Part shown: in pieces, positions 1-7,530 of the stretch | Layout: each line of letters starts with the position of its first letter | Numbering within the stretch: the stretch's first letter is position 1 | Assembly: GCF_013409575.1 (NCBI RefSeq) | Contig: NZ_JACCCY010000006.1 | Span: 1-64,000, forward strand | Length of the DNA: 64,000 nucleotides | From: Macellibacteroides fermentans | Lineage (GTDB): Bacteria; Bacteroidota; Bacteroidia; Bacteroidales; Tannerellaceae | Direction of reading: 5' to 3' | Notes under the pieces: model-generated | The model's input: the letters and a program-made list of their open reading frames with translations, nothing else | Database searches by the model: none | Told to the model about the DNA's origin: nothing | Program-made: the position numbers and the translations under genes

Positions 1-4
1 CTAT

Positions 5-20
5 TGAATTTTTTAGTGGT
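5..20 (-). promoter_or_regulatory. Start-codon leader motif upstream of the next tra gene
   Basis: On the minus strand these bases read ACCACTAAAAAATTCA, identical over 16 bases to 19229-19244, which lies 5 bases before the DUF1896 start codon. A close variant precedes topB. By analogy it should be the leader of the next transfer gene (traE), whose coding region lies to the left of the window. Bases 1-90 hold no gene. The identity is seen; the role is inference. Confidence 0.45.
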
Positions 21-90
21 GGCTATCGTCGTTAGCCGTAATCTCTTTCTTTCATCTTTTCTTCGTTTTACATTATTAATACTGTTCGCT

Positions 91-840
91 CTATGCGAAA
101 TCTTTGATATTAAAGCTGTCGGGAGCTTTCTTTCCGCTTCCGGTAGTTCCGGCTTCCTTATCTTTCAATTCATAAAAAGCCGAAAGGCTCTCTGCCATGA
201 GGTCGGAAACGATTTTCTTTGCATCGGGTTTACCTGAAACCACCTGTTCAAACATATCGGTCTGCCGTATATCCAACAGGGTATCGCCAGCCTTTTTCTT
301 TTGTTCGGGAGTGGCTTCGTCGGTTTTATTTACTGTGCGAACCATATTTCCCAAATCATCAAACTGAACTCCTGAAGCAAGTGCGGCTTGTGCCGTGCCT
401 TCGACTTCTTCTTCCTCGTTCTCCGGCTCATCTTCGTTGTCGTCCGCCCGTTCATATTCGAGCGGGACATCTATATCCATCGGCTCGTTATCTTCATCGG
501 GCGGAGTGTCGGAAAATGTTTCGTCCAATTCTTCCTGCGGTACTTCTGCCGACGGTTTTACCTCGTTAGGCGGAACAAATGTATTGGGATTTCCTGTCGG
601 ATTTTCAGTTTTTGGCGAGCTGGCAGCAAGTGGCTCCGATTTGGCAGTAAGTGGCTTCGCTGCACTTAAATCGAACCTACTTTTTCCTACAATATCCGAC
701 TTCAATCGCCCTGTTTCTTGGATTGAAGAACCTTGTCCGACAATGTTCTTTCTTCGCCTTTTGCCTACTTTCAGTCGCAGAAGATAAATTCCGACGAAAA
801 GGGCATACAGGATAACTACGGTTATAAATATCTTTTCCAT
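91..840 (-). CDS. traD: Conjugal transfer protein TraD-like
   Basis: A 249-residue protein with one hydrophobic segment at residues 4-22, then a basic stretch and a long acidic, Pro/Glu-rich low-complexity centre (about 95-150), ending in a better conserved C-terminal part. It is the fourth gene of a minus-strand set in the order ParA, DUF3408, DUF3408, this gene, which is the traA-traD order of Bacteroides conjugative transposons; the symbol rests on that order more than on a motif. The start lies 1 base after the stop of the preceding DUF3408 gene, so the two are probably coupled. Codons 60-73 are encoded by a copy of the 39-bp element found in front of three operons of this ICE (see 620-658), which is odd inside a coding region. 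Molecular function is unknown; it is probably a membrane-anchored accessory protein of the transfer apparatus. Confidence 0.75.
   Translation of the reverse strand: MEKIFITVVILYALFVGIYLLRLKVGKRRRKNIVGQGSSIQETGRLKSDIVGKSRFDLSAAKPLTAKSEPLAASSPKTENPTGNPNTFVPPNEVKPSAEVPQEELDETFSDTPPDEDNEPMDIDVPLEYERADDNEDEPENEEEEVEGTAQAALASGVQFDDLGNMVRTVNKTDEATPEQKKKAGDTLLDIRQTDMFEQVVSGKPDAKKIVSDLMAESLSAFYELKDKEAGTTGSGKKAPDSFNIKDFA
620..658 (-). repeat. Copy of the 39-bp ICE promoter element inside traD
   Basis: The minus strand matches the element at 2884-2924 at 34 of 39 positions by eye, including the paired GCCACTT blocks and GCCAAATCG. Unlike the other three copies it is inside a gene and no TAnnTTTG-like box was found at the usual 35-bp distance. 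It may be a decoy site, an internal promoter site or a chance insertion of the element. Confidence 0.6.
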
Positions 841-841
841 C

Positions 842-1291
842 TTACTTATTGGGGCTTAAATAGTCATCGTCGCAACTCTTTTTGTATAGTTCTGAAATAT
901 CGTCTTGAAAGGTTTCAAAATGGTGCTTCAACACATTGTCTATGTAGCTAAAAATGGAAACTTCATTGTCGCCAATGGTCTTCACAATCTTTGAAATCCG
1001 ATTGTGGTATTTTTGGCGGATAGCGACCTGTTTTCCGTTTCTTGTAGGTATGTTCGCATTTACAAGAAATCGTCTTTTATAGATGTCGGTAGATTTACGT
1101 TCTTCGCTTGGAATAACTATCATTTCTACTTCCTGTTCGCCCGGAACAACTTTTTCACTCTCGTTTTGTTTCACTTGTTTTCGGTGGCGTATTGCTTTGG
1201 GTATCATTACCGCAGCAAGCACCACGAGGCAACACACGATAAGACCTATCGTCATCGTGGTGTCATTGTAAAAAATCGGATTGGGTATCAT
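842..1291 (-). CDS. traC: DUF3408 conjugal transfer protein with membrane anchor (TraC-like)
   Basis: 149 residues. A hydrophobic segment at about residues 13-31 anchors it in the inner membrane; a charged linker follows, then a C-terminal DUF3408 domain (about 80-145) with the phrase RNGKQVAIRQKYHNRISKIV and FSYIDNVLKHHFE, which has ribbon-helix-helix-like character. It is a paralogue of the neighbouring gene at 1310-1774; the C-terminal 65 residues of the two align without gaps, while the N termini differ. The gap to the upstream DUF3408 gene is 18 bases. In the family these proteins are conserved in Bacteroides conjugative elements but have no defined biochemical role; DNA binding at the cell pole or membrane is inference. 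Confidence 0.8.
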   Translation of the reverse strand: MIPNPIFYNDTTMTIGLIVCCLVVLAAVMIPKAIRHRKQVKQNESEKVVPGEQEVEMIVIPSEERKSTDIYKRRFLVNANIPTRNGKQVAIRQKYHNRISKIVKTIGDNEVSIFSYIDNVLKHHFETFQDDISELYKKSCDDDYLSPNK

Positions 1292-1309
1292 ACATTTGTT
1301 GTTTATGGA

Positions 1310-1774
1310 TTAGAAAATTGATTCGTTATTTTTGTTGTACAGTTCCGTTATCTCATCCTGATAAGCGGCAAAATGTTGGGTCAGCACATTGTCAATGTAG
1401 CTGAACAAAGACACCTGATTTTTACTGATAACCTGAACTATCTTCGTTATCTTTTCGTGGTGTTCTTTGCGGATATAAACCGATTTTCCTGTACGTGCCG
1501 TAATCCCGACTTCCTGAATGAACAGGCTTTCGTAATCGGGCGATTTGCTTCGTTTGCGTTTCGGTTCTTCACGGGAAGTTTCTTCCTGAACGGTCGCAAC
1601 GGGTTGTACCGTTTCTTCGGATTCTGCTTCCTGTTCCTGCTTTTTCTCGTATTCGGGAACTAATGCTCTGGGTATGGAACTCGGATTGTTTCGTCGTTCC
1701 TTATTTTTGAATGAGGATATGACAAAACTTGCGTCTATCTCATTCAAATTCACTTCTTCTTTCTTTTTTGCCAT
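1310..1774 (-). CDS. traB: DUF3408 conjugal transfer protein (TraB-like)
   Basis: 154 residues, soluble, with a Glu/Gln-rich N-terminal half (residues 40-75), a basic patch KRKRSK near 78, and the DUF3408 domain at about 90-150 (ARTGKSVYIRKEHHEKITKI, FSYIDNVLTQHFAAYQ). It follows the ParA gene by 6 bases and precedes its membrane-anchored paralogue. ParA plus a small ribbon-helix-helix-like protein resembles a ParA/ParB-type partition pair, so a role in stabilising or positioning the excised element is possible (inference). Placement as TraB comes from gene order. Confidence 0.8.
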   Translation of the reverse strand: MAKKKEEVNLNEIDASFVISSFKNKERRNNPSSIPRALVPEYEKKQEQEAESEETVQPVATVQEETSREEPKRKRSKSPDYESLFIQEVGITARTGKSVYIRKEHHEKITKIVQVISKNQVSLFSYIDNVLTQHFAAYQDEITELYNKNNESIF

Positions 1775-1780
1775 GACTGA

Positions 1781-2533
1781 TTATTTTAGGGTTTCCAACA
1801 TTTCATTTATCAGGGCATCGAGGTTGCTACCCCTTACCAGTGCTTTGTCCGCAGGGAATAGCGTAGAACGAAACAGGGCTTTGTGGTTTACCGATTGTTC
1901 TCGACGAAATCGCTTGCTGTCGGGCAGGAATGTTTTGAAAAGCGGGAAACCCAGTTTGTCAATCACATCCTCATATACTTCGTAGAGTTCCGTTTTTTCA
2001 CGCCCATCGACAAGATTCCAAAGCAGGTACAATCCTTTGATTTTGGCTTTGCCCGGCGTAATCAGGGCATCATTGACCGTAATTACATATTGCAGGGTAC
2101 TTTCCAATACCAAGCGGTCGGCGCTTATGGGAGCTATGATATAGTCCATAAGTGAAAGCGTATGTACCACCGCAGGATTGTTGATAGTTCCCGGCAGGTC
2201 GAAAAATACGAAGTCGGGCTTCAATTCTTCGATTACGTCCTGTGCATCTTCCATAGCGTTTTCGGGACTGCTCTCGATAACTTCGTAAGCCTTTTTCCCC
2301 AACGCGGAAAATTGCTCGTAAGCCATGAGTTTGTAATGCTCATCGTCCATTGTCATTTGCATATCACGCTCACGCATTTCTGCAATCGAATGTTGCGGAA
2401 AGTCGCAGTCAATCACGGCTACATTGTAGCCACGTACATAGTGCAGGTAGGAAGCTACCAACACCGTAAGAGTTGTTTTTCCGGCTCCGCCCTTTTGGGT
2501 GCTGAAAGCCACATTCAAAATTTTCTTTTCCAT
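1781..2533 (-). CDS. traA: ParA-family ATPase (TraA)
   Basis: 250 residues, a ParA/MinD-type deviant Walker ATPase. The N terminus has the deviant Walker A motif QKGGAGKTT (about 13-21), followed by the switch region VIDCDFPQ (about 40) and FVFFDLPGT (about 108), which is the Walker B region. First gene of the tra operon of Bacteroides-type ICEs; ParA-type proteins of such elements are thought to act in partition or in organising transfer. Its predicted promoter lies far upstream at about 2841-2848, giving a leader of about 300 bases made largely of the 8-bp repeat array. No classical Shine-Dalgarno sequence precedes the start, as is usual in Bacteroidetes. Confidence 0.9.
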   Translation of the reverse strand: MEKKILNVAFSTQKGGAGKTTLTVLVASYLHYVRGYNVAVIDCDFPQHSIAEMRERDMQMTMDDEHYKLMAYEQFSALGKKAYEVIESSPENAMEDAQDVIEELKPDFVFFDLPGTINNPAVVHTLSLMDYIIAPISADRLVLESTLQYVITVNDALITPGKAKIKGLYLLWNLVDGREKTELYEVYEDVIDKLGFPLFKTFLPDSKRFRREQSVNHKALFRSTLFPADKALVRGSNLDALINEMLETLK

Positions 2534-2595
2534 TGTCTGAAATTTTTAATTAATAAACATTGTTTGTATCTCTGGTCGGCTATACAGCTATCCGC

Positions 2596-2835
2596 CTGTT
2601 TAGCCATTCGTTTAATCATTTGTCTATCCGTTTATCCGTCCGCACGTTCGAGCGTTTGGCTGTTTAGCTGTTTGTCCGTCCCTCTGTTTAACCGTTGGAA
2701 TGTTTAGCCGTTTAGCCAGCCGTTTGTTTGTTCAGCCATTTATTTGGCTCTATCTCCATACAGCCGACTGTATGTTTTTATATCCGTACAGCTATTCGTT
2801 GGGCTGTCCGTCTGTTTGTGCATACAGCCGTTTTT
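2596..2835. repeat. 240-bp degenerate array on a 4/8-bp grid (traA leader)
   Basis: The plus strand can be cut into exactly thirty 8-base blocks, most of type NNGTTTNN: CTGTTTAG, CCGTTTAT, CTGTTTGT, ATGTTTAG, CCGTTTAG and so on, with units also slipping by 4. The period is not a multiple of three and stop codons occur, so it is not a coding repeat. It begins where transcription of traA is predicted to start (about 2834) and would form most of its untranslated leader, read as an A- and C-rich RNA with units like CTAAACGG. The repeat is seen directly; the leader role is inference. Confidence 0.8.
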
Positions 2836-2840
2836 CTCTG

Positions 2841-2848
2841 CAAATAAA
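2841..2848 (-). promoter_or_regulatory. Probable traA promoter, -7 box
   Basis: The minus strand reads TTTATTTG, one mismatch from the Bacteroidetes -7 consensus TAnnTTTG. It lies exactly 35 bases downstream of the 39-bp element at 2884-2924, the same distance as at the mobC and DUF4099 promoters, which is the main reason for choosing it. Confidence 0.5.
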
Positions 2849-2883
2849 AACCTAAAATCTCGCCTGCACACTACTTTTTCACG

Positions 2884-2924
2884 AGGTGGCAGCAAGTGGC
2901 GTCGATTTGGCGGCAAGTGGCTTC
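2884..2924 (-). promoter_or_regulatory. ICE promoter element, copy upstream of traA
   Basis: Minus-strand direct-repeat-like element, GAAGCCACTT-GCCGCCAAATCGAC-GCCACTTGCTGCCACCT, with two GCCACTTGC blocks about 22 bases apart (two turns of the helix). Related copies lie at 9406-9446 and 15355-15395 in the orientation of the gene they precede, and a fourth at 620-658 in traD. It is probably the binding site of an activator common to the transfer operons (inference). Confidence 0.6.
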
Positions 2925-2957
2925 TCTCGCTGGAATACAGCACGTTACTTTAGACTG

Positions 2958-2965
2958 TAACTTTG
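2958..2965 (+). promoter_or_regulatory. mobA-mobB promoter, -7 box
   Basis: TAACTTTG fits the TAnnTTTG consensus exactly and would start a transcript near 2972, giving a leader of about 268 bases before mobA. It lies between the traA element and the mob genes, so transcription of tra and mob is divergent. Confidence 0.55.
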
Positions 2966-3024
2966 CAGCATGAAACGTCGGGAGGTATTCGACCGCCATT
3001 TTAGCTCGCTTGGCTCGCATTCAT

Positions 3025-3047
3025 ATCTGCCCCTGTTCAGGGCAGAT
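3025..3047 (+). terminator. Hairpin in the mobA leader (attenuator-like)
   Basis: ATCTGCCC and GGGCAGAT form a perfect 8-bp stem with a 7-base loop, followed by TTTATTTG. It lies in the leader of mobA, so it may be an attenuator, or a structural part of the transfer origin region. Confidence 0.4.
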
Positions 3048-3059
3048 TTTATTTGCGAC

Positions 3060-3239
3060 ATGGCAAATAGCAAGCTGTATTTTTTGCTGCACGGAAACCG
3101 TTTTGCTGCAAAAAATGCTTGCCCCACAAGGGGGACGCAAAACCTCCGAAGTCGGGTTGCTGATTGAATCATTTCGGGCAATGATTGTATGGCGTCGGAT
3201 GCCGGAACGACGGATTGTAACACTAAAAAAATCCGACGT
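3060..3239. other. Candidate origin of transfer (oriT) region
   Basis: Gene-free DNA immediately upstream of the relaxosome genes, where oriT lies in related elements. It contains short inverted repeats, notably GCCCCACAAGGGGG at about 3121-3134 and ATTTGCGACATGGCAAAT near 3051-3068. The motif GGGGGACG recurs just inside mobA as the palindrome GGGGGACGTCCCCC (3279-3292). No nick site could be assigned from sequence alone. Confidence 0.35.
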
Positions 3240-3677
3240 ATGAATGAAAATGTGAAGAACTCCTCAAAAAAGGGAAAAGGGGGACGTCCCCCCAAGAATA
3301 ACGCTGCCGCTTACCGATACTCGGTAAACTTCACGGCTACCGAACACGCCCGGTTTCTCTCCATGTTTGAGCAATCGGGAGTACAATCAATGGCACGTTT
3401 TATTGCTGCCCGTGTGTTCGGGGACGAGTTTCGGGTGGTAAAAATCGACCGTTCCGCTATGGAATACGTTACCAAACTCACTTCGCTTTACGCACAATTC
3501 CGTGCGGTGGGCGTGAATTACAACCAAGTTGTAAAGGAGTTGCACAGCAATTTTTCGGAGAAAAAAGCATTGGCTTTGCTCTATAAATTGGAAAAGGCAA
3601 CCGTGGAACTGGCAGAAACGGGTAAGAAAATTCTGGAATTATCGGAAGAATTTAAGGAAAAATGGTTGCAAAAATAA
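3240..3677 (+). CDS. mobA: Relaxosome accessory protein MobA (MobC-type)
   Basis: 145 residues from the ATG at 3240; an earlier start at 3189 would add 17 unlikely residues. The N terminus is basic and Lys/Gly-rich (KKGKGGRPPKNN), followed by a ribbon-helix-helix-like segment (YRYSVNFTATEHARFLSMFE) and a helical C-terminal half (FRAVGVNYNQVVKELH is the family signature of plasmid mobilisation accessory proteins). It should bind oriT and help the relaxase nick DNA. It overlaps mobB by 16 bases, so the two are cotranslated. In Bacteroides elements this protein is called MobA although it resembles MobC of other systems. Confidence 0.85.
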   Translation: MNENVKNSSKKGKGGRPPKNNAAAYRYSVNFTATEHARFLSMFEQSGVQSMARFIAARVFGDEFRVVKIDRSAMEYVTKLTSLYAQFRAVGVNYNQVVKELHSNFSEKKALALLYKLEKATVELAETGKKILELSEEFKEKWLQK

Positions 3678-4924
3678 ATATCGGAAGCAACCTGTATGGT
3701 GCGTTGGCATACAATCAGGAGAAGGTGGACGAAGGTCTGGGGAAGATATTGGGAAGCAATCTGGTCTTTGAACCTGCCGACGGCCAGATCAATGTTGCAG
3801 AATGTATGAATGATTTTATGCAGTTTGTTCCGGCTCACTTTCGTACCGAAAAACCCGTTTTTCATGTATCACTCAATCCACATCCTGATGACCGCCTGAC
3901 GGACGACCAACTGGCAGACATCGGACGGGAGTACATGGAGAAACTCGGATACGGCAATCAGCCTTATCTTATTTTCAAGCATGAAGACATCGGGCGGGAA
4001 CACATACATATCGTTTCGCTCCGGGTGGATAGTGAGGGAAAGAAAATTGACGGTTACAAGGAACATGAGCGAAGCAAAGAGATAACCGAACAGTTGGAAC
4101 GCAAGTATGACTTGCATCCTGCGGAGGGACAGAAACGCTCCGAAGGGTGGGAACTTTCGCCTGTCGATATTTCCAAAGGCGATTTGAAAAAGCAGATTGC
4201 TTCAGTTATCAAACCGCTGGCTTCGATGTACCATTTCCAGTCAATGGGCGAATACAAAGCCGTTCTTTCTCTGTATAATATAAATGTAGAGGAATTGAAA
4301 GGCGAAGCGAAAGGCAAACCATATCGGGGGTTGCTTTATTCGGCAATGGACAGCGAGGGTAACAAAGTCGGCAATCCGTTAAAATCTTCCATTTTCGGAA
4401 AGTCTGTCGGTTATGATGGACTTGAAAAACGTATGGAGAAATCGACCGAACGTATTAAAACCAAAAACCTGAAAGCACATACGTTAAAAGTGGTATCGGA
4501 AGCCAAACAGGGCAGCCAAAGTGAGAGCGAGTTCCGAGCGAAACTAAGGCAGCAGGGTATTGATGTTTTGTTCCGGCGGAATGACGAAGGACGTATTTAT
4601 GGGGCAACATTTATCGACCATACCACTCGTACCGTTTTGAACGGTTCTCGGTTGGGCAAAGATTATTCCGCTAATGTATTCAATGGTTTGTACGGTGGGA
4701 ATCAGCAGCAGATACAAGAGCCAATTCAAGATACCCGACTTTCCGATGTTTATAAAAATACCGAACAGTCAAGTAAGCACTATGAAAGTAGCCACAGTTC
4801 GGATAACGTAACAGGTGGGCTTTTCTCAATTCTTACTCCGGAGCCGGAGAATTATCCGAAAGATGATATGCCATTGCCACGCCGCAAGAAAAAGAAGAAA
4901 CGGAGGTATGGGAGGCAGATGTAG
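3662..4924 (+). CDS. mobB: Relaxase MobB (MobP-type mobilisation nuclease)
   Basis: 420 residues. The N-terminal 250 residues are a relaxase/mobilisation nuclease domain: a catalytic-tyrosine candidate in NLYGALAYNQEK (residues 10-20), and the metal-binding HxH motif in REHIHIVSLR (about 115). It nicks one strand at oriT, stays attached to the 5' end and is carried to the recipient by the coupling protein. The C-terminal third is low-complexity, with a basic tail (PRRKKKKKRR). It overlaps mobA and ends 63 bases before the convergent TPR gene; in CTnDOT-type elements mobC follows directly, whereas here the Gabija operon lies in between. Confidence 0.9.
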   Translation: MVAKINIGSNLYGALAYNQEKVDEGLGKILGSNLVFEPADGQINVAECMNDFMQFVPAHFRTEKPVFHVSLNPHPDDRLTDDQLADIGREYMEKLGYGNQPYLIFKHEDIGREHIHIVSLRVDSEGKKIDGYKEHERSKEITEQLERKYDLHPAEGQKRSEGWELSPVDISKGDLKKQIASVIKPLASMYHFQSMGEYKAVLSLYNINVEELKGEAKGKPYRGLLYSAMDSEGNKVGNPLKSSIFGKSVGYDGLEKRMEKSTERIKTKNLKAHTLKVVSEAKQGSQSESEFRAKLRQQGIDVLFRRNDEGRIYGATFIDHTTRTVLNGSRLGKDYSANVFNGLYGGNQQQIQEPIQDTRLSDVYKNTEQSSKHYESSHSSDNVTGGLFSILTPEPENYPKDDMPLPRRKKKKKRRYGRQM

Positions 4925-4987
4925 TCGAAAATTAAAATTGCCCCGAAAGTTCATGTGGAATTATCAGGGCAAAACTATGGTTCTTTC

Positions 4988-5821
4988 TTATTTTATAGAA
5001 CTGAAAAAGGCTTTAACTCGTTTGTCTGTTAATAAAGACTTATTGTTTTTCCAATATTCATATGCCTCTTGAATGGAACCCATAGGAATGCCTGCGTCAA
5101 AATACGGCTCGCCGGGAATCCTGAAAGGAAGAGGAGCAACGTGTTTACTCTTTGTGATTTCTTCGGGAACGAACTTATTTCGCTTTATTGCTTCCGCCAA
5201 AAGAGATTTCAATTTGCCATTCTCATTGTTTATGATTGCAAGCAGTAATCTTCCATAAACAAATTCAATACCCCAATCATCCTTATGCTTTCTCAATAAT
5301 TTGGCAGCTGTTTCATAGTCTTTCAGAGCGAAATAACATTCCAATAACAAATATCTCACGCCTTGATGGTCATCTTCATTATAACCAAGTATTTCGGAAT
5401 AGAGCAGTATTGCTTCCTCATATTGTTTTCTGTCCTGATGCTCCATTCCTAAAATGTGGCAAGACCGTAAAAATGGACGATTATCCAAGTTACTCCAACG
5501 TAGCTTATGTTTGGATTGCTTCAATTCTTTTGGGAAACACGATTTTCCGATAAGGTATGATTTTTCTGCTGTCAAGAAACTTTCAAAAGACTTTTTCTGA
5601 TTCTTGAATGCAATGCTTAAATGATTGTAAGCGTCGATATGATATGGGTGCTTCTTGATAATTTTCTTGAAAATCTGCTCTGCCTCCACATCATTATAGT
5701 CTAACAACTCAACACCCTCATAATATTCATTATACGTTTCCTCATTGTCAATGGAGGGCGGAAATACAAATTCCCATTCGCTTTCGTGGAAATTGACTAC
5801 CTTTGGTTTTTGCGCTACCAT
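4988..5821 (-). CDS. TPR protein, third gene of the Gabija operon
   Basis: 277 residues with helical repeats typical of TPR/ST7-like proteins: residues about 30-100 (AEQIFKKIIKKHPYHIDAYNHLS) and 110-210 (RPFLRSCHILGMEHQDRKQY, NEDDHQGVRYLLLECYFALK). No catalytic motif, signal peptide or membrane segment is seen. It starts 19 bases after the UvrD-like gene and is on the same strand, so it is probably cotranscribed with gajA and gajB. Known Gabija systems have two genes; a third TPR gene could be a regulator, an adaptor, or a passenger. Function not assigned. Confidence 0.7.
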   Translation of the reverse strand: MVAQKPKVVNFHESEWEFVFPPSIDNEETYNEYYEGVELLDYNDVEAEQIFKKIIKKHPYHIDAYNHLSIAFKNQKKSFESFLTAEKSYLIGKSCFPKELKQSKHKLRWSNLDNRPFLRSCHILGMEHQDRKQYEEAILLYSEILGYNEDDHQGVRYLLLECYFALKDYETAAKLLRKHKDDWGIEFVYGRLLLAIINNENGKLKSLLAEAIKRNKFVPEEITKSKHVAPLPFRIPGEPYFDAGIPMGSIQEAYEYWKNNKSLLTDKRVKAFFSSIK

Positions 5822-5840
5822 ATTTGTTTTTATTTATATT

Positions 5841-7526
5841 TCAATTACGAACCAACTTATTTTCCCAAGCATTTTTGTTATCATCATTGGGAACTGCAAT
5901 AACTAAGATTTTGCTTGGTCGTGTCATTCCAACGTATGCGATTCTTAATTCTTCGCTTGCCGAAATTGATATATTTTTATTGAGTAGTGTTTTATATGCA
6001 CTACCAATGCCTTTAGTCTTTAATATTAAAAGAACAGCTTCAAATGTTTCTCCTTTCACACTATGCACCGTGCCATATCTGTAATTTTTCTCAATAATCT
6101 GTTTGTCTTCATTTAAAAATAATTGGGGAAACGAAAGGCGTAAGCCGTCTTTATGAACACGTAATTCAAAACCACAATTATTTTCTTTTAGAGCCTTGTT
6201 TGCTGCATCAACCCACTCTCCAATAGAAATATTTGTTCGAGGAAGCAGATTTATAAAAGCATGGATTTGGCTTTTAAAGGTAACAAATCCCATTTGAGCA
6301 ATTGCATCATTAATATCATCCTCTGAACAATAAGATAAATTGCTCAAGGTTTTCAATAAGATTCGCTCCAATATTTTAAAGCCGTCTTTGAAACGCCCGT
6401 TATCATATAGGAATTTTCCTCTTGCAAATTCTCGCGTATGACTATCTACCCATACATTAGTACCAAAAGTAATTTCAGGAATGCCAAGAATTTCATTAAC
6501 GATGCTTTTACTTCGATAAATTATCGCGGTAGATTCTTTAGACACATTGATTCCCTGTTGCTGGCATTCATCAATAAAGTCAGATACTATCTGAGGCAAA
6601 TTGCTGTTATATGTAATTACTTTAGGTCGATGAGCAAATTCCCGGACTTGCTCGTTTACAGAAACAGAAGCATCACTCAAAGAAGAAATTCCAAAAGTGA
6701 AACCACAGATATTTTGCGAACTTCTTCGGTTTTCATTCAGTATAATGGAGTTTTCCCATTCGTCATATTTTTGAGTGAGTAATTCCGGTCTTGCGTCATT
6801 CCATTCAAAAATAGCTTGGTCTGGATCGCCGACAAGCATTATTTCACTCAATCCGTTTTCAATGAGTATATCAATTATTTTCATCTGAATATCAGATGTG
6901 TCTTGGGCTTCATCTACTATCAAATAAGGAAATCTGACGGCAATAGCTTTGGCGATTTGAGGATATTTTTCAAGGATTTTCATCGCAAAAAAGTTTGCAT
7001 CATTTTGTGTGGCATACCCCGCTTTATTATAGCGCTTCTTTGCTCCTGTAATATATTTGTTTTGCTGCCAATTAGCATTCATTTTTGTTGCTTGAATGGC
7101 ATACATACTACCATCAATAGCGTAACTTATATTGTCAAATAGAGTGCTACTAAAGTCTTTTCCACTCCAAGTCCCATGAGGTTCACCAACTAAAATAGGC
7201 CTTCCTTTACATCCTAAGATTAAATGCCCAAAGGGAAGGAAAATGTATTTGTTTACAAAGCTGTCGATAGTCCCAAGAAAATGGGGATATGCGATTTTAC
7301 TAATACTAAATTTCTCGTTGCACTTTTTCTCTATTTCTTGCCATGCAACATTTGTAAAAGAAAGCACGGCTATTCCCTCATGTCTCTTTTTCCAATCATG
7401 GATTAATCGAGCTAATCTTGCACCTACACAATAAGTTTTTCCACTACCCGGACAGGCTCTCACAACAAATTTTCCTGATTTGTTGAATACAATTTCTCGT
7501 TGACTATCTGATAGCGTTCTAAACAT
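5841..7526 (-). CDS. gajB: GajB-like UvrD/Rep superfamily 1 helicase (Gabija)
   Basis: 561 residues. Superfamily 1 helicase motifs in order: Walker A CPGSGKTY (about 25-32), motif Ia AVLSFTNVAW, motif II VDEAQDTSD (about 205), motif III VGDPDQAIFEW (about 235), motif V YGTVHSVKGETF (about 490) and motif VI AYVGMTRP (about 530). It follows an OLD-type nuclease gene by 4 bases; that pair and order are the definition of the Gabija anti-phage system, where GajB binds and assists GajA as nucleic-acid-sensing helicase/ATPase. The ORF is somewhat longer than the commonest GajB (about 500). A stand-alone UvrD/OLD pair of another type (for example retron- or Septu-related) is less likely. Confidence 0.85.
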   Translation of the reverse strand: MFRTLSDSQREIVFNKSGKFVVRACPGSGKTYCVGARLARLIHDWKKRHEGIAVLSFTNVAWQEIEKKCNEKFSISKIAYPHFLGTIDSFVNKYIFLPFGHLILGCKGRPILVGEPHGTWSGKDFSSTLFDNISYAIDGSMYAIQATKMNANWQQNKYITGAKKRYNKAGYATQNDANFFAMKILEKYPQIAKAIAVRFPYLIVDEAQDTSDIQMKIIDILIENGLSEIMLVGDPDQAIFEWNDARPELLTQKYDEWENSIILNENRRSSQNICGFTFGISSLSDASVSVNEQVREFAHRPKVITYNSNLPQIVSDFIDECQQQGINVSKESTAIIYRSKSIVNEILGIPEITFGTNVWVDSHTREFARGKFLYDNGRFKDGFKILERILLKTLSNLSYCSEDDINDAIAQMGFVTFKSQIHAFINLLPRTNISIGEWVDAANKALKENNCGFELRVHKDGLRLSFPQLFLNEDKQIIEKNYRYGTVHSVKGETFEAVLLILKTKGIGSAYKTLLNKNISISASEELRIAYVGMTRPSKILVIAVPNDDNKNAWENKLVRN

Positions 7527-7530
7527 TCGA

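Noticed and set aside
2596-2835. CRISPR array
   Set aside because: The units are 8 bases without spacers of uniform length and without cas genes.
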